A stretch of DNA of 64,000 nt from Durusdinium trenchii (GCA_963970005.1 CAXAMN010027406.1:415173-479172); one strand, 5' to 3'; shown: positions 12,353 to 24,656, counted from the first letter of the stretch. Numbers and translations: made by a program. Notes: generated by a model from the letters alone, not told the origin.

Positions 12353-12408
12353 GTAAACTCCTGGAGGAGAATGCTCGACTGGCACAGAAGATGGCCAGTG
12401 ATGTAGAG
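12353..12408 (+). CDS. Coiled-coil exon, relative of repeat type T1
   Basis: A GTGTTAG acceptor and canonical gtgagg donor bound 56 bases. The peptide KLLEENARLAQKMASDVE closely resembles KKLLDENQRLKQ of the exon at 61231, 49 kb away, indicating common descent of exons across the whole window. Confidence 0.65.
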
Positions 12409-12933
12409 GTGAGGATGCGGGAACTTTGCAGCTTCTGAGACTTGCCCAGAAAACCTCCGCAGAGCCAAAAGGGCAGAAAACTGGTGGCCATTGGTGGACC
12501 ACCCGACCAGTAAAGGAACGGGCCATCCATTTTCTCTTGACGGGCATGCATTTAACCTCCTGTTAGAGCTGTGGGACTTAAGACCTGCAGGTGATGTTGG
12601 CAACTTGCCAAGAGGATTTTGGATTGTTCAAACCGCTGCACTCTGTTGTTGTAGTTTCTTTTATCGTGTGCTGCATGCTTGCCCTTTAAAGGATGTTGGA
12701 TGCTACAGATGTTCATCCACGAGCGATGTACGTACAGCGAGCACATGATTTATCATTGAATCCTCCACGATGTATCACTGGATGATGTGTTTCTTTTTTT
12801 AATAGTTTGGTTATGTTGTACAGTGGATCTGGTTTGTAGTGAACAATAATAGTGAACATGTTTATATCGCTGGATTTTGGTTGTTTGACGGTGGATGAGA
12901 CCATCGGCCACATCCTGCGGTCTCTCCTTGCAG

Positions 12934-13002
12934 GCTGCACGTGCAGAGGCTGAGCTGCAGAAGGAGGACGCCCAGACAGCGAAAGAGGCGAGCATCCTGG
13001 CA
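12934..13002 (+). CDS. Coiled-coil exon
   Basis: A CTCCTTGCAG acceptor and gtacgg donor enclose exactly 23 codons, phase 0 to 0. The peptide has AARAEAELQKEDAQTAKEAS, alanine-rich and helical. Confidence 0.7.
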
Positions 13003-13615
13003 GTACGGCGTCAGGGGATCAAATCACAAAGCACCAACAGTATAGCAACAGGACAATTGAAATCATCGCGTTGTTGTGGTACTGTACGAGGTGGAAACAC
13101 CAATTGAATATGAAACCATGACCGGCCATACTGGTTTAACATGTTTTAACTGTGGGAACTCTTCAATGTCCAATGACAGTTTCAAAGAACACTGTTGAAA
13201 CACATGTCCAAACATGTGTGAGTGTTTATATAACTTATAACCATACTGATTCACAACAACCAACAGTGATGTTCACCTGTTTAATTGTAGTACTCTGTGT
13301 CAGGATTTTTTGGTTCGAACTTATACAAATGTTTAACAATCCATGTGATTCTGGAAGAACATATTCAAATGCTCTTATAAAGGTGTTGGAATGCCTGGGA
13401 GATGCCACGACCGTTCAATTGATTCGCCTCGTTTGGGCGGGGGGCAGTTGGTTCATGTTGAATGAACGGGTCCAGACATGTCCAGACATCCTGCAGGTGG
13501 CGAAGTCAATGAACACATACAACCACCATCGCATGGACCGAAACACTCTCCCTATCCCAAAAAGGGTTCATGTTGATTATTGGACTGACGGGGACCGACG
13601 GGATTCTTTTGCCAG

Positions 13616-13672
13616 GCGGAGCACCGGCAAATGGAGCTGAAAGAGGCCCACATGTTCGGCTGGACAGAAAGA
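13616..13672 (+). CDS. Coiled-coil-like exon
   Basis: A TTTTGCCAG acceptor and gtatgt donor enclose exactly 19 codons, phase 0 to 0, compatible with the exons on both sides. The peptide begins AEHRQMELKEAHMFG. Its later part is less helical. Confidence 0.5.
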
Positions 13673-14256
13673 GTATGTGTTCTCTATTTTTTGGGAGCAG
13701 GGGACACGCCTTTGAGCAGGGGACACGCGGAACATGCAAGAAGGTTGAACAAAAGAACTGTTGGCATACAGGTCACAGTTGTTGGAGGGAGACCCCCAAC
13801 CACTCGTCATTTTGTTTAGTGTAAGTGCGTGTTTTGCATGAACTATGTATTGGTGGTGATACAGTATTGTGTTATAGTAAGTATATATATATAGTATATA
13901 GTCCATTGATGCTGCTTGATTCTGAGACAAGTCGGCTTGGGGTTCTTTAGCATCCACAACTTAGCCAGGGATCTAAAGGTCCGCTCATGTACCTGTGACT
14001 ATAGGAGTACAATAGAGTGCAAACTGGAAAAAAAATGAAATACATAATTCTTTGCAGGTCTGTGCTGCCTGTGCTGTACTCGCCTTGTCACTATGCAGGG
14101 GCACAGCACATGCTCAGCACAGCTCCAAGACTCCAAGACATCCGAACCAGCTCTTCTTGGTACATGAGAACAGCAAGTTCGTTGAAACCTGGTGGGTGTT
14201 TCCAAGGCCGTTGCCACCTGGGCATCTCGGGGCCCGGTTCCTGGCACGGCCGCGAG

Positions 14257-14327
14257 GTGGCCGAGCAGCAACTCAAGGAGCTCCAAGAGATGCTTTCGGC
14301 GGAGCGGCAAAAGCGGGAGGCACATGC
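14257..14327 (+). CDS. Coiled-coil exon
   Basis: Begins after CGCGAG and ends at gtagcg. The peptide has VAEQQLKELQEMLSAERQ and KREAH. The acceptor is weak and the start may lie further left. Confidence 0.55.
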
Positions 14328-14636
14328 GTAGCGACGCTGTGATTGGGGGATTGGTGTAGTTTTGGTCAGAGAGGTGTGGGTGTGGGTGTGTGAAGTTGGA
14401 AGGTTTAGGTCAGTAAAGTGGACTGAACACCGGAGTGTTGCACACCAAACCGATCGTGTTTGTTCTCACCGCAGAGACTTTCAAGAACTGGGTCCTGTGG
14501 ATCTCTCCCTTTCTTTTGACCCCTAAGAAAAGACTCCGTCAACCCATTCATGGGTGACTCCGTCAACACCATTTCAGTCGACTCAGGCCCACTGCCCACT
14601 CAAGGGCCACTCGACGTCCCAGCCATGTGGGCGCAG

Positions 14637-14699
14637 GAGGCGCAGCAAGAGGAGGGCAGAAAGCTGGCGGCTGCAATGGAGGCTTCAGAGAGCCTGCAG
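14637..14699 (+). CDS. Coiled-coil exon with GC donor
   Basis: A GGGCGCAG acceptor and a GC donor (CTGCAG, then gcactg) enclose 21 codons, phase 0 to 0. The peptide has EAQQEEGRKLAAAMEASES. Length, phase and GC donor resemble repeat type T3 at 52891, 56667 and 59588. A GT donor at 14717 is an alternative end. Confidence 0.55.
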
Positions 14700-15180
14700 G
14701 CACTGAGAATGAGGCGGTATTTTCCATCCTCTATATACTATGTCCTCTATATACTAAGTCCCAACTCATTTTGGGGCACTAGTCCTATCTCATTTGAACC
14801 TAGTAACTAGTATATTGAAAAATGTGTCCAACATAATGGGAGATTTGGAATTTTCAGAATCATTCTATGAAAGATTCCGCATTTGATGGAGTACGCCTCC
14901 CATTGGCACAGTTGGCCGAGGAAGGTCTTGGGATTCAGAACCATAATACAGTGGGATTTCGCAGAGATGTGTTGCATGGTGAGGATATTTTGCTGCCATC
15001 AGAATAGATAAGATGTGGCTTCATAACAGGGAGGATAGGGCGGGTGTTCAGCGAGTACCTGCATCGAGCATATTCATGTTTGAATTTGCTTTGACCCACA
15101 GACATGTGGGTTTTCTCAACACAAATCTGTCCATATGGAAATGTTTGTCCTGTGGCTTCGCCTTCATGAAGACCGGCCAG

Positions 15181-15280
15181 GCGAAGTTGAGTGCAAGCGA
15201 GAAGGCTCAAGAAGAGGCACTTCAAAAGGTACATCAGCTGGAAGAGGAAAGGATAAAGCTCCAGAAAGACCTAGAGGACG
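15181..15280 (+). CDS. Coiled-coil exon
   Basis: Starts after GGCCAG. The peptide has AKLSASEKAQEEALQK, then QLEEERIKLQKDLED, strongly helical and charged. No GT donor follows closely; a GC donor at 15281 is my guess for the end. Confidence 0.5.
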
Positions 15281-16243
15281 GCCTTTTCCTACCAGGGCAC
15301 TGATAAGGCACAGATTGTACCCGTTCGGTTTTCCAAGATGTCGATTGGGTGGAGTTGACAATTTGGCAACTTGTTTGTTGTCTCCCAATAATCGAACAGC
15401 TGGTTGGGGGGATTTGACGGCCAGGCGGACATCCCTTGACCCATTCTTTCACATGATTTCGACAAAATGATCTCCCATCAAAGGATGTCCAATTGTGGTG
15501 TTGAATGGAAGTCCACACGTAATATCATGTAACTAGTAGTAATTAGTGTGGGGTAGTCTAGCCCCTGGCATGGTTCTTCTTCAAGCGGATGGCCCTGGTC
15601 GTCCTCACGTATTGGGTCTCCTTGCTGTTTGGAGGTCGCTGTGACAAGTTGCGTTGGCATCTATGCAATTGCGTTTCTGATATTCATCAGGGATTGTGCC
15701 TGCGCCCAACAATCAGCCAAAGCTGTTAATGTTTGGGTCTGTTTTCAGGATAAGGTTCTGCCTGAAGTCCAAGGCCAAATCAGCACACCGACGCGTCCAG
15801 GACGCCACGGCGCGCGCAGCACATGCGGCGAGCGCGCCGAGTCCGGAGGGCGCGGGCAGCGCGGAGAGGCCCAGTCCGGAGGGCGCGGCTGCCCTTTCCT
15901 CAGGCGTCCAAGCGGTGGGGCTACCGGGCGTTGGTTGGTTTGGTTTGGAAAAGAAAAGGGCCTACAAATTACAAAGGAGTGTTGGGTGCAATGAAGAGGC
16001 AGATTTGCAACCGTTGTTGGTGGAAGGGGTTTGCCAATATGTGTTTAGTTTGGGCTTGAAGACTTGCAAACAAGTTGACAGAAATAAGCAGTGACATAAC
16101 TATAACTGTAATTATCGACCAGCGTGGTTTTCAAATGTTTTCAATTGTTATCAATTTGTTGCCTAAAACTGAACACCCAGAGTCTGGTTGCGCATGTCAC
16201 CATCAGAGTTGGGTGAACGTGGCTTCGGCACCGGCACGGCGAG

Positions 16244-16347
16244 GTTCGGCCAATCTGGCGGACTTGCTTTACGAAGCCACCAGTCGTCGCGAGGAGGCGG
16301 AGCGCGGAATGCGCGGAGAGCGCGGAATGCGCGGAATGCGCGATGCT
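16244..16347 (+). CDS. Possible coiled-coil exon with Arg-rich tail
   Basis: Begins after GGCGAG. The peptide has NLADLLYEATSRREEAERG and then three copies of a short RGM/RGE motif made by a GC-rich 9-15-base tandem repeat. The repeat lowers confidence in the second half. Confidence 0.4.
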
Positions 16348-17097
16348 GTGGATCGATGTGGGGAGACCCCGCATGGTAGACATATATCAGAGTGTTCCAA
16401 GAATTCTGAGCTATATAGTGGCTTAGCGTTGGGCATGGGCAAAAATATTCAATATCGTCCATATCACGTTGGAAACACCTTGTGAATCTGGAAGGGGGAT
16501 CTCTGAGCCAGAGAAGTTTGGGGCTAAAGTCGTTTGGCCTCATGTTTTTCCTTGCCAAGCGGTGTGGTTGCAGGATGATCTCCAATGTAAACTTGGTTCG
16601 TTTCAAGAAGAGAAAATGCTTTGTTTCATGTTGGTACATGTATGGAGACATTGCAATATGTTCACCGTTTTGGCAACAAGATGAAGCACTCCAGGATAAC
16701 ATTGGTTGACGCTGAGATATATAACTGGGGGATCATACGGGACTTGTTTGTGTTTTGTTGCCACATTCAAGTGATTGCCTCTACAAACCGCTCATGCGTT
16801 TCTGTCGTGAAAGGTCTTTTCAGCAAATCCAAGTAGCATGGGATCAGACTGCCCTTTTTTGCATTCCTCAAAAGCCGCCCCTATACATAGATGAAGATGC
16901 AAGTGTTTTTGAATCGCTATATAAGGCTCTTTGAGGTCTCATGATGGTTGTTTGGTTGATTTTCCACGTTGGTTTTGCAACCTTCTTCACACAAAGTTCA
17001 CTTCGCAGTAGGGTCAATGCACACTTTTAAGGGCCAAATGAGGTTCCAGTGCCTGGTCGTGCTTGCCATTCAGTGCATGAGCTCTTTGTCGGTTTAG

Positions 17098-17149
17098 GCC
17101 GTGAGGGAGCGACATTTGCGTGAGCAGTACCAAGAGGCGCAGACCCACG
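17098..17149 (+). CDS. Coiled-coil exon
   Basis: A GGTTTAG acceptor and gtgcaa donor bound 52 bases encoding AVRERHLREQYQEAQTH, phase 0 in, 1 out. Confidence 0.55.
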
Positions 17150-18160
17150 GTGCAAATCGGCCACTGGCGGGGTGACGGGTTTGCTGGTGACTTACTCTAA
17201 TCCCCTCGGGATCATCCAGGTGACTGAAGATATGCTGTTTGTTTCCTGCCGTCAAGGGAGGGTTAACAAATCCAAACTGGTCAAACATCCACAGGGCCTC
17301 CCCCAATAATACACCTGTCCACAATCCACAGCTTGCAAGTTTCACCTTTGGAATAGGGTAATAGTATTCCAAGCCGTAGCAATCCGCCAAATTCATGCAA
17401 ATTCCCCTTTAGGAAACAACCCACTGCAGTTTTCTTTTGGTTGGGATGAGCATGCAATTGTGCAGCGTTCCGCCTTTTGGCCTTGACTGCATCCAATGAT
17501 TGCTTTTGGAGCCATCCAATCAAGTCGTTGACGGAATTCCCATGACTCTCAACTGCCTCAACTCTCAACCTAAAGCAAACAAATCAACAGATGTTAAATC
17601 GGCGTAAAATGAAAGAGGCATAAAGAGGCCATGTTTATTGGAATATGTGTTGTCCAAACAAAGAAAATAGTGTAATCCGAATTTTTAGACCCATAGTTCT
17701 CAGTTGAACCCTGATGTTCCGTGGCCGGGCTCGTCGAAGCGACGCGTGAACACCGGGCACCGGGCACTGGCGAGGCCTTGGATAAGGTGGCAAAGGACTT
17801 CCGGGAACACCAACCTGTGCTGATCAGTCGGAGCCCCTGCGAAGTTGAGAGAGATAGGGAAGAATTGGGGATGAACACTTCCGGCTGGTGCATTGTGAAG
17901 GGATTGGGACTTTATGCAGTCAGGTAACCCCACTCCGTAGCAAGAAATCATCACGTTGGTCGGAGCAAATTCTTGTATCTGCTTCAGTGTGGACTCTTAC
18001 TGCGTGGAAGGACAACCCAGGCATACCCTTGCGCATGCTTGCGCATGCTTGTAGCGAAAGCCTCTCAGATTGACCATCGAGAGTTTTTTCATGTTCGAGA
18101 TTCAGATGGATCAGGATTCGGATAGGAAGCATCATTCCCCCCAATAGGAAGCACTTGCAA

Positions 18161-18181
18161 TGCTTCCCTGCAAGGGAAGCA
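18161..18181. other. Short perfect inverted repeat
   Basis: GCTTCCC and GGGAAGC face each other around a 5-base spacer, with related gaagcac words on both sides. It lies 10-30 bases before the exon at 18192, so it may fall at the branch or acceptor region. Confidence 0.5.
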
Positions 18182-18191
18182 CCAAGGTCAG

Positions 18192-18263
18192 CGTCAGGAA
18201 GCACAGAGACTGAAGACTCTGACGGTGAAGCTGACTCAGCAAAACGAGGGACTGCTGGAACGC
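18192..18263 (+). CDS. Coiled-coil exon
   Basis: Begins after GGTCAG and ends at gtcgta; exactly 24 codons, phase 0 to 0. The peptide has RQEAQRLKTLTVKLTQQN and EGLLER. Confidence 0.6.
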
Positions 18264-18389
18264 GTCGTAGTCCCAGAGAAGCAGAGGGGACCTTCAGCGC
18301 CGTTTGATTTGAGATTATACATTTTAATTTTACACTATAGATGCTTTATCATGTCACAAAAAGTGCGATTTGGCCTAATTAGTGGCCAG

Positions 18390-18451
18390 GCAGCTGGAGT
18401 TCAAGAGCAGCACCGTGATGCTTCTCGAAGGACCAACGAAGTTTCAAGGCG
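18390..18451 (+). CDS. Probable exon
   Basis: Begins after GTGGCCAG and ends at a good gtaaag donor. Two frames are open: one gives QEQHRDASRRTNEV, the other RQLEFKSSTVMLLEG. The second resembles QLEFHASDLTKL of the exon at 44343. Confidence 0.4.
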
Positions 18452-18716
18452 GTAAAGCCAAGGCATAAGATGAGCATGTCGGGGTTACGACCCAGTTTCA
18501 AGTAGTTCAGTTGCAATCTGTAAGAAAGACCCAGTCCGTTTGAGAAATCCCGCCACTCCCCAACACTATCTTGCAGGACTCCTTCCGGAGGATTTTGCTT
18601 ATGCACATGTGCGGATACATCCTAGATAGATCCGTGCGCAGCAACCATGCATACGTGCGCATGTTTCACGCCAACGAAGCCACTCCGGGCGTTTGTGCCC
18701 TTCCAACGAACCGGGA

Positions 18717-18804
18717 GTGGCTCATCCAACGGCAAGCAGCCCGTGCCGAGGCTCAGCAGCTTCAACGCCGGAGCGAAGAGGCCGAGGCGGGGCGATGGAG
18801 CGGG
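18717..18804 (+). CDS. Coiled-coil exon, ends uncertain
   Basis: The peptide has EWLIQRQAARAEAQQLQRR and SEEAEAG, very similar in style to the exon at 12934 (AARAEAELQ). Splice sites on both sides are weak, so limits are approximate. Confidence 0.5.
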
Positions 18805-19375
18805 GGCGATGGAGCGAACGTCACCGGTTGGGCCAGGGTGGTGTTGCAAGTTTCTTTTGGGGCAGGTGGTTGGAAAGATAATTTGGTTGTGGGTTGGGTT
18901 TTACCAGGTGTTGAATTCTTTGTATCTTGGAAACTTCTGTGCCGTCTTGTGGGAACTGCTGGTGGCTAGCCCCTGCTGGGTCTTGCCGCTCAAGACCACT
19001 TTGAGCAAGGCTGCGGCTACTTCTTGAAGTCGTGACCGGGTCTTGCCACCTCTCTAGCATAGGCTAGCCGAGCCACCTGCAACAAGAAGGCTTATATAGT
19101 CAACTATACAAGTGTGCTGAGAGCGCTTTACCTGAAGACAGGCTCAAGGACCTCGCAGGCCTAACTTGCCAAGAAGTCAAAAAAGGTGATGGTAGTCTGT
19201 TGGGGCAATGGATGATTTGGGCCGCTAGAACTCCAGATTGTTCGGTCATGCAAAGATTGGCCGAGTCGCTCCCTGGATTGGTGTGTTGAGATGGATTGTC
19301 AGCTGCGGAGTTGGGGGTGAAGCACTTGACAGACAGGTGCCGTGCACTTGCCAGAGTTTCCTGTGAGTGCGCCAG

Positions 19376-19423
19376 GCTGGTGTCAAGAAGGCAGCTGAGT
19401 CTCAGAAGATCTTGGAAAACTAT
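19376..19423 (+). CDS. Probable coiled-coil exon
   Basis: A GTGCGCCAG acceptor and gtttgg donor enclose 16 codons, phase 0 to 0: AGVKKAAESQKILENY. Many introns in this window begin gtttg, which supports the donor. Confidence 0.45.
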
Positions 19424-19959
19424 GTTTGGGCCCAAAAAGATGGACTGCACCCTGGTACTGCTCCAGAAGAACGGGATGAGTCGGGGGTGCGGATGGGTGC
19501 GGTGGCAGAAAGGTATTTAGACCCCAACCACTGTTTGTTGTTTAAGTTCTCCTTTTTTTCAGGGCCTTATGAATTGCAAGACACGGGCTGAATCTATAAA
19601 CGATATAATAAGATAATATAAGTTGTTTGTTGCACTTGTTGACTTGCTGGCACGTGCATAAGTCATAAGTCCAATAAAATGATAGACACGAAAAGATCGA
19701 AAAGCAACACACGGTCAGTTGCTCGGGTTCAAGCCTTGACTCTGTGGGGAGATCTGGCAGCACGGAACTGTAGCTACAAACTCCCCCATCTATATGCATT
19801 TCCTGAGCATTTTGTCTATTGTATACCCACCAGATCCCACCAGTACCCCCCAATATGGACCAGTGTTGCCTCAGAAAACACCTTGCCACCCGATGCTCCG
19901 GCGTCGGTCGCTCCGGTCGCTCCGTCTCACCTCGGTCGCTTTACGGGTCTGAGACCGAG

Positions 19960-20009
19960 GTCCGGGAGGTGGCGGACCAGCTGACGGTGTTGCTGCACGA
20001 GAATCGCAT
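19960..20009 (+). CDS. Coiled-coil exon
   Basis: Begins after GACCGAG and ends at gtcggg. The peptide VREVADQLTVLLHENRM has leucines at heptad spacing. It is flanked by GC-rich cggtcgctcc repeats on the left and gcggaccg repeats on the right. Confidence 0.55.
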
Positions 20010-21670
20010 GTCGGGACACCCGGTCCGCGGACCGCGGAGCGGACCGGGACCAGAGTCGGCGCAGTCGGCGCGACCGGCGCACGGACGTTGAGTTTGAGGA
20101 CACTAGGAGTTTTGACTCGAACAGTTGGATACAGTAACGGCTTATGTGTCTCTTTGAAACACTGCTGAACCAATCAACCGTTGTTTTACTAAGGATGGTA
20201 TAGACTACAAACTAGGTCAACCTTTCTTTTGGTCAACCAGAATGCTAGAAAGACCAACCTTGGGTTGCTCATATCCTTTCCAGAACCATTTTGATGTTCA
20301 CCCCCTGGCCCTACTACTAGTAACAAGAAGCTAAAAGGAGCTCTTGGCATCGCTACTAGGAGCAAGAACGCTACTAGGGAGATCCCTTGGCTGATCGCGG
20401 AGGCTCACTGGCGCGATCCCTGCGAAAGCCACGGACCCTCAGGCGGAGCTCGCAGGTTGGTGACCCTGTTGGTTGCGAAGCTCCGTAAGGTTGCTAATAA
20501 GTTATATAAGCAGTTAAACATGTTAAACAAGTTTGTCAAACAAGTTGATATGCAGGGGACTCGTTTTAAAGGGCTTGAAAGATGCCGAGGGTTCTATTTT
20601 CGTCGATGGTCTATTAAGGGGTTTTGTGAACTGGTTATGGGTAACCTGAGCAGCATGAGTAACCCCAACCAATTGACATCAATTGACAGTCAGACGGGTG
20701 GAACATGGCTGGGTCGGACAAGCTACAGTCAATCGATGTTTGCTCGATGGCTATGATGGCTTTGAGTTTGACCAGGATGTTTGAAAACGCGACCATCCTT
20801 GCTGTTGCAAAATGCTAGTGCTACCACAATGTTTACAGAAAGTAGAGATGACGAGACAGGACCGACTTGCAAAGGCAAACAAATTCTGATACCGGCTATA
20901 TTGAAGACCAAGGCATTTCTCCACATACATTACGTTGGAGAACTTGCGTATTTCATGACCAGTTCCGAGTGGCGCCCCAAACCGCCTCTCATCTCCCATT
21001 TTGCTCTTCGCAGGGCTGCGAAGCGCAGAAGCGGTCGTTCCGCACCATCCAGGACACCGCAAGCGGCCGCAAGCGTTGAAAGGGCCCACCCAGCCCTGCT
21101 GAGTCTCCCAATCCTCAGCACATCCCAACACCTGATGTTCAGTCACTGAAGCTGAATTGTCAGCACCTGATGCTGGCTTAGCTGAGCATGGACTAAACTC
21201 GAGGAATATTTGTCCAGCAGATTCCAACGGATGACTGATGGAGAAGCTCCACCAGATGAAGATGCACCGTACTTGCGGGGCAAAGAAACCTGGAACCGGG
21301 ACATGTTGAGCGAGGTGAGAGAGAGAGAGAGAAAAGAAAAAACACAAAATAGCAGAGAATGAGAGATTGGGAGAAAGCCCCAACCACCCAAAGCCGCCAG
21401 AACAGTACATCAAGAAACAGTTGTTCCAGGATGATGATGATGACGACGACGACAAATCAGTGTGTTTTTTGTTCGTAGACTGCTGCATCATTGATTGTCC
21501 TTGTACGTACACCAATTGAAAGCCACAAGGTTTCTTGGAACCTTGCAGTACCCTTATGGTTAGTTCTGTGCTGCTGTGTTATCATTTGCTTGGGAAGAAG
21601 GTGCGCGGAAGAAAAGCACCAAAACCGCATGTTCGAAATCCGAGCATCACCGCGATGTCATGTTTTCTAG
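20010..21670. other. Intron-like stretch
   Basis: No supported exon. Contains an ACTAGTA-family repeat at 20312-20385. A long antisense open frame at 20751-21515 is Ser/Leu-rich, contains low-complexity serine runs and is judged non-coding. Confidence 0.45.
20312..20385. repeat. ACTAGTA-family repeat, reverse orientation
   Basis: Contains CTACTACTAGTAACAAGAAG and CGCTACTAGGAGCAAG, the reverse complement of the units at 655-858. Confidence 0.75.
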
Positions 21671-21726
21671 GAGTTGGTGGACCAGAACCTCTCGTTGCGG
21701 CGCTCCATCGCGCAGGGAGCGTCCGG
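21671..21726 (+). CDS. Coiled-coil exon
   Basis: A TTTTCTAG acceptor and gtactc donor bound 56 bases encoding ELVDQNLSLRRSIAQGAS. LVDQNLSLRR resembles the LLDENQRLK core of type T1. Confidence 0.6.
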
Positions 21727-22419
21727 GTACTCAGTCTTTTGGTCGGACGTGAACTAGCTGTTCTTCCAGGCGTCCAGTAACCTCAGTGGCAGCCCCTTGG
21801 GTGGCCATTGGGTGGATTACGCCAGTTAGCCAACTCAAGCATGTGGGAATGATAAGCAATACAACAGTACCTTTTTCCGAAGCTAGCGTAGCCGTCGCAG
21901 AAGTGTTATGGGACGCAAAAGTCCAGAATTTAGTGGCCGAAGTCTTCAAAGCAAATACGGGTGGTTTAGTTCAATTTCAATGATTGACTGACATGTACCC
22001 TTTTTTCACTGATGCTTTTCTATGTTTTTCTACTTGTCGGCTTGAAGCCGTTCGTGGTGGTAGTAAGGTGGGCAGGGACGAAAGCAACATGTGCATCGAT
22101 AGAACTTTGTGAACGAGGGGCAAATTTGTTTGCTTTTGCATTCGCCTGGAAGCAAGATGACACATCCCAGCCAGGCATGGGACCATGAGGCCATTTCTCA
22201 GTTTTGAAGCGTCCACGGCGTCCACGTACGTTCCAAGTCTATCCTGAGAAGAAGTCCAAACCTTTAAGAGGCAAAATGATTGTCCTGCGGTTTCTCTCAA
22301 GAAACAGGACTCGGAACTCCGACCAGATCGTTTGTTTGTTCCATTTACTGTTCGCATTTGGCAGAGGCATGTCTCAGGGCTTCTGACACATCGACACTTT
22401 GTCCTGAGGAGCCAAGAAG

Positions 22420-22497
22420 GCGAGCAGAGAGAGCTTCAAGTCCTGCGCGAGCAGAACCACCAGCTGGCGCGGAAACGAAACGGATTGCGGTGGCGGG
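22420..22497 (+). CDS. Coiled-coil exon, T1-like
   Basis: The peptide has EQRELQVLREQNHQLARKRN, matching the T1 pattern (x-L-x-x-x-N-x-x-L). The acceptor is CCAAGAAG and a gtgtgg donor closes it. Both are acceptable, neither strong. Confidence 0.55.
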
Positions 22498-23052
22498 GTG
22501 TGGCCAGGTTTGGGGAGCATGGGAAGAAATGGGAAGATTGAAGACTTGCATGGATCAGATTGATTCAGAGTTGGATCACTCCATTGGACCATTTGCATCT
22601 CCCAAACAATAGAGGTAGATCAATATGAGGAAAGGTAAATATATAGATACAACTTTCAACGGTTTGGGTTCTTGCAGCTTGCAGACTGAATCTACGTTTT
22701 GCTTCTGTTAATTTGTACCCAGCCCCGTAACCTTATGCCCCAATTTGACTTAACAAATGTTGCGATTCTAGCCACTACATGAACAAGCTCTCCCTTGGAA
22801 AACAATTTGCCCATGTCTTTCCAGCATTGGTTTGATGACACAATTCTGAAGAACAACTCTGAAACCATCCTTCTCATGGCCCATCGAGTGCTCAAGTCTG
22901 GGCTGAAGCCAAAAGCCGCCATTTGTTGTTGCTGGGAATCCGGCATGTGTCTCACCTTTCTACTTGCACTGCCACAGGTCCATGTTATTCTAGCCTTATT
23001 GATGCTTTATCAAGGTCATATGACCCTGGATACCAGTCCAGCACGCCTTTAG

Positions 23053-23159
23053 GGGACTTGCATGAAATGCGAGGAGGAGAACGCCCCGGCGGAAGCTCGG
23101 TACGCCATCGACTCCATCGGCCGCCGGAAGGATACCCAGTTGACAGAGCAAGAAACCAG
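23053..23159 (+). CDS. Charged helical exon, probable GC donor
   Basis: Begins after CCTTTAG. The peptide has CMKCEEENAPAEARYAI, DSIGRRKDTQLTEQET. The best end is a GC donor (ACCAG, then gcacgc). A gtacgc site at 23100 is an alternative. A second frame is also open. Confidence 0.5.
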
Positions 23160-23439
23160 GCACGCCAGCCATTTGGAGGAGCCTTGAGCACATATGATGA
23201 CATAGCCTTGACCTCTTAAAGGCTTAAACAACAAGAAGTGCAACGCCCAACGCGTCCTGCACTTTGGGCTGCCTCTCAGAGCTGAGAATGAAATTATCAT
23301 ACGCTCCAGTGGAAGACAAAAAAAACTATTGGACTAAATTATGTAGGTAAAGATGTTCAAAGAAACATAGCAGGCAGATCATCGAATAGAGGCCGGTAGG
23401 TGTTTCACCTGATAAGTGGGAGAAAGTGCACCGCTGCAG

Positions 23440-23506
23440 GAGCTACGAAAGCGAGTGCTGGACTTGGAAGCAGAGAGCGACATGGCTGAAGTGAAGTTGC
23501 TGGCTG
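23440..23506 (+). CDS. Coiled-coil exon
   Basis: A CGCTGCAG acceptor and gtcgtt donor enclose ELRKRVLDLEAESDMAEVKL and LAG, phase 0 in, 1 out. Confidence 0.6.
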
Positions 23507-23913
23507 GTCGTTTCGTCGTTTCGGTCTAATTTGGATCGTTTTTTTTTGTAGGTAGTCTGCCTGCTTTGATAGACCATTGTTTGTGGGCTCAAGTTGCAAG
23601 TCTGGCAATGCATTGAACAATTATTCCTTCCGTTCAATAAACTGGATTGTGAACTGTGAACCCAATTATCCTCTACCAGTGAGATGCATTTCTCATCATT
23701 TCTCACTTCGTAAGTTTGAGGTGACAACGAGATGTTTTTCTTTTTCATCTCATCTACCAGTCCGATTTGACTTCACCCATGACCGGACAGCTGTATGTTT
23801 CGACCGGACAGCTGCGGACAGCTGTATCTCCTTGAACCTTTGGAGAGATTGGATGCGTCTGTTGAACCCAACAAGCAAGTCACGTACCTGTCATATTCGC
23901 GCGCGGCCTTCAG

Positions 23914-23961
23914 GGGACAAGGAGCGGACCAAGCGAAAAGACTTGGAGGTGCTGGAGCCCG
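23914..23961 (+). CDS. Short charged exon
   Basis: A GCCTTCAG acceptor and gtcttg donor bound 48 bases encoding DKERTKRKDLEVLEP. This is the last coiled-coil exon before the PDZ exons. Confidence 0.5.
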
Positions 23962-24246
23962 GTCTTGTGTGACTCGAGCTACTCGTGCGTGGTCGAAAAG
24001 TACCATAAGCAAAGCAGAGTCTCCGTACTACTAGAAGAATCCGGCCCTGAAACGCACGACAATGAGAAGGTACAAACCTATTCAAAGTGGAAGGCCCAAT
24101 AGTCTTCGGGGCAAAAGACTTCAGTTGAACAGTTGGTGGTTCTTCTTAGGACCAGATTCATGGACTTTCTTTGAGAATGTCGTGAGGGTCTGTCGTTTTT
24201 TTATGTGTCCACTTTATGTAGGGCAGGGCCGGGATGTTCGACTTAG

Positions 24247-24330
24247 GCGAAGAATACCCCGAAGCATACCCTCTACCCCAGAGCAAACCCCTGAAGCATC
24301 CCCGAAGCATACCTCGCATACCCCGATGGT
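24247..24330. repeat. Minisatellite, CCCCGAAGCATACC units
   Basis: About five imperfect copies of a 14-16-base unit in non-coding DNA between exons. Confidence 0.6.
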
Positions 24331-24656
24331 CAAACATCCCGGCCCGGGAACGTTAAATACAAACCCAGATGCTGCTTTGTGTGTTTTTTCTTGGATGTAT
24401 TCAGCCCGCAGTTGGCCTCACAGCATTTAGCTCCTAGTTTAGAACTGTTGTGTTCAGTGTTTGTCGCAACTTCCTGGGATCCAGGCGTCATGCTTGCAGC
24501 ACTGGAAGCAGCTGAGCAGCGCAGTTACAAATCCTTCCTGGTGTTCCAAACTTCTAAGCATTTCCAAAGATTTGTGCACCCAGCCAAAACAACCCAAACT
24601 TTTTTAATTTTCCTTCCGCCATGACACGCATACTGTGCTGCCGTGATTTCTCGCAG

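Larger units (their letters stand above)
10181..24656 (+). other. Region of coiled-coil exons, first series
   Basis: From here to the PDZ exons about 22 short exons on the + strand encode Glu/Lys/Gln/Ala/Leu-rich peptide, spaced 0.2-1.7 kb apart. Best individual exons are listed separately. Intervening DNA is intron-like. No start codon with promoter signals and no stop with a poly(A) context can be assigned, and no spliced-leader relic was found. The protein is probably a long rod or scaffold. Exact joins cannot be fixed because some adjacent phases disagree, so exons are missing or some ends are wrong. Confidence 0.6.

Noticed and set aside
17721..17927. Possible exon with ALDKVAKDFREHQP
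   Set aside because: Partly helical, but made beside a caccgggcaccgggcac duplication, with no good acceptor and no helical continuation.
20751..21515. 254-codon antisense frame
   Set aside because: Serine run from a gatgatgacgacgac repeat, no domain, no splice context, opposite to all supported exons.
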